Shown here piece by piece: positions 34,290 to 39,348 of a stretch of DNA of 39,348 nt. The position numbers and the translations under genes are program-made. Origin of the DNA: an uncultured Sporosarcina sp. (lineage in GTDB: Bacteria > Bacillota > Bacilli > Bacillales_A > Planococcaceae); assembly GCA_947644645.1 (NCBI GenBank), contig CANSAF010000022.1:1-39348 (forward strand), read 5' to 3'. Within the stretch, counting starts at the first letter, position 1. Every line of letters starts with the position of its first letter. The notes under the pieces are model-generated. The model was not told the DNA's origin, ran no database searches, and saw only the letters and a program-made list of their open reading frames with translations.

Positions 34290-35429
34290 ATGAGAATAGG
34301 CATCGTTGGAAACTATGGCAATAATAATAATGGGGATGAAGCAATCTTGGCTGGAATTATTGAGCAGGTAACTGATCAATATGAAATTGAAGCCAGGGAT
34401 ATCGTTGTGTTTAGTAATAACCCCCCCCAAACATCGAATCGCTTTGGTGTAGAATCAGCCCCACTATACTATAAACGTTCTTCCGCTATCATGACGGCAA
34501 TTGAAACGATACGTAAAAATTCTTCAATTGTGCGAACGCTTGATATGCTTATTATTGGTGGCGGGGGTATTTTAATGGACTTCTATAACCGAGAAGCACA
34601 GCTTTTTGGTTCGTATGGCTATATGGCGAAGCGCAGTAGAGTTCCATATATCATTTATGGATGTGGTGCGGGACCGATTACATCAACCATGGGGAAGTTC
34701 TTTATTAGAAAATTGGTGAATCACGCAGATAGTGCATCTGTCCGCGATCCAAAATCTAGAGATTTATTGAAAAAAATAGGTGTTCGCCGAGAAGTGAAAA
34801 TTGTCGGTGATCCATCTTTTGCATTGCCTTCTTTCCCAAAGAAGAAGTCTGAAGATCGGATTCGTCGAATTGGTGTAACGGTAGTACCCTATTATAATTT
34901 GGCATATTGGCCTGAAGCAAACGATATTAAATATGAGAACTATGTACAGGGCATGGCAGAGAATCTTGACGCGCTTTTAGAAGCTAAAGATGTACGGATT
35001 AATCTTTTCTCGACAAAGTTTCCACATGATGTGGACGTTACGATAGATGTATACAATCGAATGAAAAACCGAGATCATGTAACGGTGAATAGAGATAATC
35101 TATCCCCGGAAGAAATTATTCGAATTAGTGCTGAACAGGATTTATTAATCGGTACGAGGTTGCATTCTGTTTATCTTGCGGTCAATGCCGAAACACCCGT
35201 AATGGCCATTTCATATCATCATAAAGTTGCGGATTTTATGGATATGAAAAATATGGGGAACCGTACGATTCAAATTGAGGATTTAATTGTGAAAAATAAT
35301 TCTATACTCGATATTGTTTCTGCAATGGACGAAACTTGGCCGGAAAAATTAGCAGAAGCCAAAACTTTAGCGTATGAAATGAGTGAGCTTGCTAAACTTG
35401 GTACGAGGCAGTTTATTAAAAAGAAGTAA
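34290..35429 (+). CDS. csaB: Polysaccharide pyruvyl transferase CsaB
   Basis: A 379-residue cytoplasmic enzyme that adds pyruvate ketals to the secondary cell wall polymer, creating the ligand for SLH domains. Visible hallmarks are GNYGNNNNGDEAILAGI at residues 6-22, LIIGGGGILMDFYNREA with YIIYGCGAGPI (about 86-130), and GTRLHSVYLAVN with MAISYHHKVADFM near the C-terminus, all typical of the pyruvyl-transferase family and CsaB. The start is ATG 34290 with AAAGGAAG just upstream. The gene contains an eight-C tract (34421-34428, codons 44-47). It lies 42 bp upstream of slaP and probably forms an operon with it. Eight SLH proteins in this window depend on its product. Confidence 0.93.
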   Translation: MRIGIVGNYGNNNNGDEAILAGIIEQVTDQYEIEARDIVVFSNNPPQTSNRFGVESAPLYYKRSSAIMTAIETIRKNSSIVRTLDMLIIGGGGILMDFYNREAQLFGSYGYMAKRSRVPYIIYGCGAGPITSTMGKFFIRKLVNHADSASVRDPKSRDLLKKIGVRREVKIVGDPSFALPSFPKKKSEDRIRRIGVTVVPYYNLAYWPEANDIKYENYVQGMAENLDALLEAKDVRINLFSTKFPHDVDVTIDVYNRMKNRDHVTVNRDNLSPEEIIRISAEQDLLIGTRLHSVYLAVNAETPVMAISYHHKVADFMDMKNMGNRTIQIEDLIVKNNSILDIVSAMDETWPEKLAEAKTLAYEMSELAKLGTRQFIKKK

Positions 35430-35471
35430 CAAAAATATCATTTCAGAGTAGAAAAATGGAGGAGTAATTTT

Positions 35472-36365
35472 ATGAACTTATTTTCATTCTTTAAGAAAAC
35501 CGAAAAAACTGGTAAAGAAAGTGCAATAGATTCAACAGAAATTATGAATACAGCGAATGCATCATCAAGCACCGAAGCAGTTGAAACTAAACTATCTTAT
35601 CATCCATCATGGAATGTTCCACAAGAACAAGAATATGTATTTCGTTTTCTAGCAAATGAACTAGAACCTTTAAAACCAAATCAGATTTCATTGTCAGGAA
35701 TTGAAATAGATGCTGATCCTGCAACGGATGGCTGGCTTGTAAAAGCATTTTTCCGCTCATCATTAGATCAAACAATTCAAATGGAAGAAGCGGAGTTACT
35801 CTTATTAGATGAAAACGAAGAAGTACTTGCAGCGCAACAATTTGATTTGAGTGAATTAGGTGATATACCTGGAAGAAGTGCAAGACCTTGGATATTTGTT
35901 TTTGATAAAGAAAATATTACTGCTGAAGAATTACCGAAAGAAAACTGGAAACTTGCGTTTAACGTTCAATCTATGATGCCACATCGACTCGATTTAGCAG
36001 CTTCATGGGAGGAAGGGCTAGCAGAAGAGCAAAAGAAAATGCTTGCTGAAACGGCAGAAAATTTACCGAAGCTAAATCCTCGTGAAATGAACATTACTGG
36101 TTTTCAAGTGAAAGCAGAGGAGGACGGTAGTATCGCAGCTTCTGTCTTTATTCGAAATGGTTATAGTAAAGAAATTAATATTGAACAATTACCGCTGGAA
36201 ATCATCGATGCAAATCAAGATGTTGTGGCACGCGGCACGTTCCAATTAGAAGATTTCTCGGTGAAAGCAAATACAACAAAACCGTGGACATTTATTTTCC
36301 CGAAATCATTGGTACAGAAGGAAAATGCTGACTTCTCACGTTGGGTAGCAAAAATCGTCCAATAA
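35472..36365 (+). CDS. slaP: Accessory Sec system S-layer assembly protein SlaP
   Basis: A 297-residue protein made of two copies of a beta-rich repeat (about 62-155 and 195-295). Each runs from a P(N/R)(Q/E)xxxxGxxxxA stretch through a valued strand set to a terminal RPWIFVFDK or KPWTFIFPK motif. The N-terminal 30 residues are charged and lack a signal peptide, so it is cytoplasmic. The duplicated domain matches the SLAP_DUP/SlaP family; in Bacillus anthracis SlaP works with SecA2 in secreting S-layer proteins. GGAGGAG (35458-35464) fixes the start. It is directly behind csaB. No secA2 or secY2 is in the window. Confidence 0.82.
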   Translation: MNLFSFFKKTEKTGKESAIDSTEIMNTANASSSTEAVETKLSYHPSWNVPQEQEYVFRFLANELEPLKPNQISLSGIEIDADPATDGWLVKAFFRSSLDQTIQMEEAELLLLDENEEVLAAQQFDLSELGDIPGRSARPWIFVFDKENITAEELPKENWKLAFNVQSMMPHRLDLAASWEEGLAEEQKKMLAETAENLPKLNPREMNITGFQVKAEEDGSIAASVFIRNGYSKEINIEQLPLEIIDANQDVVARGTFQLEDFSVKANTTKPWTFIFPKSLVQKENADFSRWVAKIVQ

Positions 36366-36371
36366 TATAAG

Positions 36372-36416
36372 AAACTGCTAAAGATAGGTGAAAACCAAAT
36401 CTTTGGCAGTTTTTTT
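36372..36416 (+). terminator. Rho-independent terminator after slaP
   Basis: A 14-bp stem pairs 36372-36385 with 36399-36412 (one wobble), followed by a T run. Confidence 0.9.
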
Positions 36417-36470
36417 GTGGAGCAGAACTTTTTTAGTTCTAGTGCGATTATATAAAGTAAAGTGCGAAGG

Positions 36471-36627
36471 ATTGCCTAAGGTTCGGGTGTAATTGCCTAA
36501 AGTATTAGCGTTATTGCCTAAAGTAAAGTATTAATTGCCTAAAGTACGAAGGATTGCCTAAGGTTCGGGTGTAATTGCCTAAAGTTCACGCGTAATTGCC
36601 TAAAGTAAAGCACGACTTCCCTAAAGT
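36471..36627. repeat. Array of 12-bp cores at 21-bp spacing
   Basis: Eight copies of ATTGCCTAAAGT (or AAGGT variants; the last is CTTCCCTAAAGT) start at 36471, 36492, 36513, 36534, 36553, 36574, 36595 and 36616. The spacing is 21 bp except one step of 19. Spacers of 9 bp differ (one is 7 bp), but tcgggtgta occurs twice as part of a 42-bp near-identical block (36462-36503 and 36544-36585). A weaker unit, ATTATATAAAGT, lies at 36447. The array sits between two convergent terminators and does not code for anything. Confidence 0.92.
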
Positions 36628-36663
36628 TCAACCTTCACAACACTCTCACTAAATCTCCCAAAT

Positions 36664-36702
36664 AAAAAAGCCTTAGAAAGTCATTATATAGACTTTCTAA
36701 GG
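36664..36702 (-). terminator. Rho-independent terminator of the LysM-NlpC/P60 gene
   Basis: A perfect 12-bp stem, CCTTAGAAAGTC (36671-36682) with GACTTTCTAAGG (36691-36702), with a T run on the minus strand. Confidence 0.9.
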
Positions 36703-36712
36703 ATTCTATTGA

Positions 36713-37789
36713 TTACATCGCATATAATCGTTTAAAACTATCAAAATGTTTTTTCCAATAACTTTCCGATAGACTCGAAACTTGTACACGGTCTCCGCCG
36801 GCATGGATGAATTTATTGTTACCGATGTAAATGCCTGCATGTGAAATGCCAGACGTGTATGTATTTGAGAAAAATACGATATCGCCAACTTGCGGCGTGT
36901 CTACTTCATAAGACCTGGCATGGAATCCGACTGTATTTGTACGAGGGACATCGACACCGTTTTTACTGTAAGCATAATAAAGGAATCCGCTGCAATCAAA
37001 GCCGTTTGGTGAAGATCCGCCCCATACATAAGGCGTTCCTTGTAAAGACATTGCTAGATTGACAATATTATTGACTTTTTCACTATTTGACGTAGTTGGC
37101 GGTGTTGAAACGACTGGTGGTGTCGGTTTTGATTCAACGACTCTGTTTTCAATTTTTAAAACTTGTCCGACGTAAATCATATGTGATTTTATATTGTTCC
37201 AGTTTTGTAATTGTGTGACTGTAATGCCATGTCTATGGGCAATGCCAGATAAAGTATCTCCTTTAACAACTGTATACGAACCTGTTGGCGCATTTGGTGC
37301 TGGTGTAGACGGCGTTGCAGGTGTTGAAGGTACTGAAGGTGTTGTCGTTGCTGGCGGTGTGCCGTTTATTTGTAATGTTTGCCCAGCAAAAATTAAGTGC
37401 CCTGTAATATTGTTTAAACGTTGAATTGCGCCGACTGTTGTTTGATGTTGCTGGGCAATTTTGGATAATGTGTCGCCAGATTTAACAGTATACGTGACAT
37501 TCATCGACGAAGGTGGTGCACTTGGTTTTGTTGTATTTGGTGCACTTGGTTTTGATTCTGCTTGCGTAGTAGATCCATTAAGCTTTAACACTTGTTTTGG
37601 ATAAATTGTATCTGACGTTAAGTTGTTCCATTTCTTTAAATCGGAAACTGATACTTGATTGTTAGAAGCAATTTTCCAAAGCGAATCACCATTTTGCACT
37701 GTGTAAGATGTGCTAGCTTCTGCATCGCCTGTGCCAACGAACAAAGCGAGAGAACTTGTCGCAACTACTGAAAAAGCGATTTTTTTCAT
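36713..37789 (-). CDS. LysM-NlpC/P60 D,L-endopeptidase (LytE/LytF-like)
   Basis: A 358-residue secreted protein: signal peptide (1-26), three LysM domains (28-71, 99-142 and 171-214) joined by Pro/Thr/Ser-rich linkers, and an NlpC/P60 domain (about 236-358) with Cys266 (FDCSGF), His317 (SHAGIYIG) and His329. It binds peptidoglycan through LysM and cuts stem peptides, a role in lateral wall growth or cell separation like B. subtilis LytE/LytF/CwlS. Unlike the other hydrolases in the window, it does not use SLH anchoring. AAAGGAGC (about 37799-37806) supports the ATG. It has its own terminator and probably its own promoter. Confidence 0.93.
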   Translation of the reverse strand: MKKIAFSVVATSSLALFVGTGDAEASTSYTVQNGDSLWKIASNNQVSVSDLKKWNNLTSDTIYPKQVLKLNGSTTQAESKPSAPNTTKPSAPPSSMNVTYTVKSGDTLSKIAQQHQTTVGAIQRLNNITGHLIFAGQTLQINGTPPATTTPSVPSTPATPSTPAPNAPTGSYTVVKGDTLSGIAHRHGITVTQLQNWNNIKSHMIYVGQVLKIENRVVESKPTPPVVSTPPTTSNSEKVNNIVNLAMSLQGTPYVWGGSSPNGFDCSGFLYYAYSKNGVDVPRTNTVGFHARSYEVDTPQVGDIVFFSNTYTSGISHAGIYIGNNKFIHAGGDRVQVSSLSESYWKKHFDSFKRLYAM

Positions 37790-37840
37790 TTAACATGCTC
37801 CTTTATTATGATTGTACGAAACAATTCAATACTATTTTCT

Positions 37841-37846
37841 ATTATA
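37841..37846 (-). promoter_or_regulatory. Possible -10 box of the LysM-NlpC/P60 gene
   Basis: A perfect TATAAT on the minus strand, about 52 bp before the start codon. No strong -35 box is visible at the right distance. Confidence 0.4.
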
Positions 37847-37906
37847 GGTGATTGGAATTGACAATGAAACAGAAAATTTAAAAATGTTTCGACGGCAATT
37901 CATAAT

Positions 37907-38028
37907 TGGTTATATTAACCAGTTTATCATATAAATGAATGATGAGTTGATATTCATTTGAAGATTTGGTGGCATATGAGAAAAGGAGAATTATTTCAAA
38001 TCAGTTAAGTTTTTCGTTATGATAACGA
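37907..38028. promoter_or_regulatory. Three inverted repeats before the GNAT gene
   Basis: In the 263-bp divergent region there are three short dyads: TGGTTA/TAACCA (37907-37921), AAATGAAT/ATTCATTT (37933-37959) and TCGTTAT/ATAACGA (38014-38028). The last lies just before the GNAT ribosome binding site. They are candidate operators or leader hairpins. No regulator is identified. Confidence 0.35.
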
Positions 38029-38052
38029 TGATGATAGAAGGGAGTTTGACAG

Positions 38053-38598
38053 ATGAAGCGACTTAGACTTAAGATGATTCGAAATAATTTAAAAGAAATT
38101 CCTGAGAACTCGTTGCCAGCAGGCTTTCGTTTTCGATTTTTTGAAAAAGGCGATGAGAAAACATGGGCGCGTATTGAAACGAAAGTCGATGAATTTGACA
38201 ATGAAGATGCTGCATTAGAGCGTTTTAACGCAGAATTTGGCGACTATATTGAAGAGATGACTGAACGATGTCTCTTTATTGAAAATGAACACGGGGAAGC
38301 GATTGCGACAACGACAGCATGGTACGGAGATTTACGCGGAAAAGTAGAAGGGCGTATTCATTGGGTCGGCGTAATTCCTGAATATCAAGGGCGAGGACTT
38401 GCGAAACCTTTATTAAGTGAAGCGATGAAAACCTTAAAAAAGTATCATGAAACGGCTTACTTAACTTCACAAACGACGAGCTATCAGGCTATTAATATGT
38501 ATTTGAATTATGGATTTGAGCCATATTTAGTAACACCTACTTGCGAAGAAGCTTGGACATTAATGGAAGAAACTTTAAAACGCAAAATACTTGAGTAA
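38053..38598 (+). CDS. GNAT family N-acetyltransferase
   Basis: A 181-residue protein with the GNAT acetyl-CoA-binding motif (VGVIPEYQGRGLAKPLL, about residues 99-115) and the C-terminal SYQAINMYLNYGFEPY motif (about 141-156). The substrate cannot be told from sequence. GGGAG before the ATG (about 38040-38044) supports the start. It ends 15 bp before the HAD gene, so the two probably form an operon. Confidence 0.9.
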   Translation: MKRLRLKMIRNNLKEIPENSLPAGFRFRFFEKGDEKTWARIETKVDEFDNEDAALERFNAEFGDYIEEMTERCLFIENEHGEAIATTTAWYGDLRGKVEGRIHWVGVIPEYQGRGLAKPLLSEAMKTLKKYHETAYLTSQTTSYQAINMYLNYGFEPYLVTPTCEEAWTLMEETLKRKILE

Positions 38599-38613
38599 AT
38601 GGAGAGAAATTTC

Positions 38614-39273
38614 ATGATTAAAGCAGTGATATTTGATTTCGATGGACTCATATTAGATACGGAAACAGCTTGGTACGAAGCTTATAAAAAAGTATTATGG
38701 GAAGAATATCAATTTGATTTACCACTTGAAAAATTTGTTCAAGCTGTTGGTTCAAGTAATGGGGTGCTCGTTACTTATTTAAATCAAGCAATCGGAACCG
38801 AATTGAATTTGGAAGAGGTTCAAGCACAGACGAGTGTTCTTCATACAGAGGCGGTCAAAAATTTAGATGCGCGTCCAGGTGTCGTAGATTATTTAAGAGA
38901 AGCGAAAGAAAAGAATTTGGCGATTGCATTGGCAACTAGTTCTTCTAGAAATTGGGTGGAACATCATTTGGGTCAGTTACAATTACTACCATATTTTGAT
39001 CATTTAATTACAAGAGATGATGTGGAACAAGTGAAACCAGCGCCAGATTTGTTTTTGAAAGCAATCGAAACGTTAAATGTAGCACCAGAAGAAGCAGTGG
39101 TCTTTGAAGATTCTTTGAATGGTTTAATCGCCGCAAGGGAAGTGGGCATCCCGACTGTCATTATTCCAAATCCAGTGACAGCTAGTTTACCTTTTGAAAC
39201 TCATCAGCTGAAAATGTCTTCAATGGAAGAGATGACTTTAGCCGATGTGATTAATTCCATGAGCAAATTATAA
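38614..39273 (+). CDS. HAD-superfamily hydrolase (beta-phosphoglucomutase-like)
   Basis: A 219-residue haloacid-dehalogenase-like protein with an alpha-helical cap after motif I. Motif I is DFDGLILDT (nucleophile Asp8, acid Asp10), motif II is LATSSS, the motif III lysine is in VKPAPDLF, and motif IV is VFEDSLNG. It resembles B. subtilis YhcW and the phosphoglycolate phosphatase/beta-phosphoglucomutase subfamily. Its small phosphorylated substrate is unknown. ATG 38614 is chosen over the ATG at 38599 because GGAGAG (38601-38606) precedes it by 7 nt. It is probably co-transcribed with the GNAT gene. Confidence 0.88.
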   Translation: MIKAVIFDFDGLILDTETAWYEAYKKVLWEEYQFDLPLEKFVQAVGSSNGVLVTYLNQAIGTELNLEEVQAQTSVLHTEAVKNLDARPGVVDYLREAKEKNLAIALATSSSRNWVEHHLGQLQLLPYFDHLITRDDVEQVKPAPDLFLKAIETLNVAPEEAVVFEDSLNGLIAAREVGIPTVIIPNPVTASLPFETHQLKMSSMEEMTLADVINSMSKL

Positions 39274-39278
39274 AAAAG

Positions 39279-39348
39279 AAAGCCATCTAGAAATAAAATG
39301 GTCCCCAAGTCAAGGACAGATTAAAAAAAGAAGTTAAGCTACTAAGAG
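39279..39348. other. Half terminator and possible insertion-sequence end
   Basis: After the HAD stop, AAAGCCATCTAGAAA (about 39280-39294) looks like the left arm of the terminator family seen elsewhere in the window, but no matching right arm follows. From about 39299, TGGTCCCCAAGTCAAGGACA resembles the terminal inverted repeat of an IS3-type element running off the window. Only 50 bases are visible, so this is tentative. Confidence 0.3.

Noticed and set aside
35472-36365. SlaP-like protein as a secreted S-layer protein itself
   Set aside because: It has no signal peptide and no SLH domain; the duplicated domain fits the cytoplasmic assembly factor.
36471-36627. CRISPR array
   Set aside because: The repeats are only 12 bp and spacers 7-9 bp, two spacers are identical, and no cas genes are near.
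37977-38009. Ten-codon leader peptide (MRKGELFQIS) before the GNAT gene
   Set aside because: No ribosome binding site at a suitable distance, and such short frames arise by chance.

Overview
The window is AT-rich, with strong AGGAGG-type ribosome binding sites and tight Rho-independent terminators. Its gene content (eight S-layer-homology (SLH) proteins, CsaB, a SlaP-like accessory Sec protein, a YfhO/CsbB/GtcA set and two YhgE/Pip proteins) indicates a low-GC Gram-positive bacterium of the Bacillales. A member of the Planococcaceae/Caryophanaceae, such as a Lysinibacillus or Solibacillus relative, is likely. That placement is inferred from gene content; no marker gene such as rRNA is present.

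Layout. 1-10.2 kb: a small secreted helical protein, then two paralogous YhgE/Pip membrane proteins (1018 and 741 aa) separated by an SLH protein and a group II intron of the class C type. The intron sits immediately behind the SLH gene's terminator, and its reverse transcriptase carries three frameshifts. 10.3-15.9 kb (minus strand): a cell-envelope glycosylation cluster of GtrII-like transferase, CsbB-like undecaprenyl-phosphate glycosyltransferase, GtcA-type flippase and YfhO. 16.1-24.4 kb: four SLH proteins in a row, namely a polysaccharide-deacetylase-like protein (frameshifted, with an altered catalytic motif), a GATase1-like protein, a subtilisin and a glucosaminidase. 24.5-28.4 kb: DUF4956 and VTC-type polyphosphate polymerase genes, divergent from a membrane-anchored LRR-CotH kinase. 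28.4-33.9 kb: SLH-amidase, SLH-NlpC/P60 and SLH-phosphodiester glycosidase. 34.3-36.4 kb: csaB and slaP. 36.4-36.7 kb: a non-coding array of 12-bp cores at 21-bp spacing. 36.7-39.3 kb: a LysM-NlpC/P60 endopeptidase, then a GNAT-HAD pair.

How it fits together. CsaB pyruvylates the secondary cell wall polymer, which is the ligand of SLH domains, so one enzyme would control anchoring of all eight SLH proteins. Most of the SLH proteins carry wall-remodelling or processing modules. SlaP is expected to help export S-layer/SLH proteins, although SecA2 is not in the window. The csbB-type cluster would decorate another wall polymer such as lipoteichoic acid. Together the region reads as a cell-envelope assembly island.

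The least explained items are the 21-bp periodic array, the VTC/DUF4956/CotH cassette with a palindromic shared promoter region, a C8 tract in csaB, and a family of related terminator hairpins. Four single-base frameshifts, all at short homopolymer runs, may be real decay or read errors.
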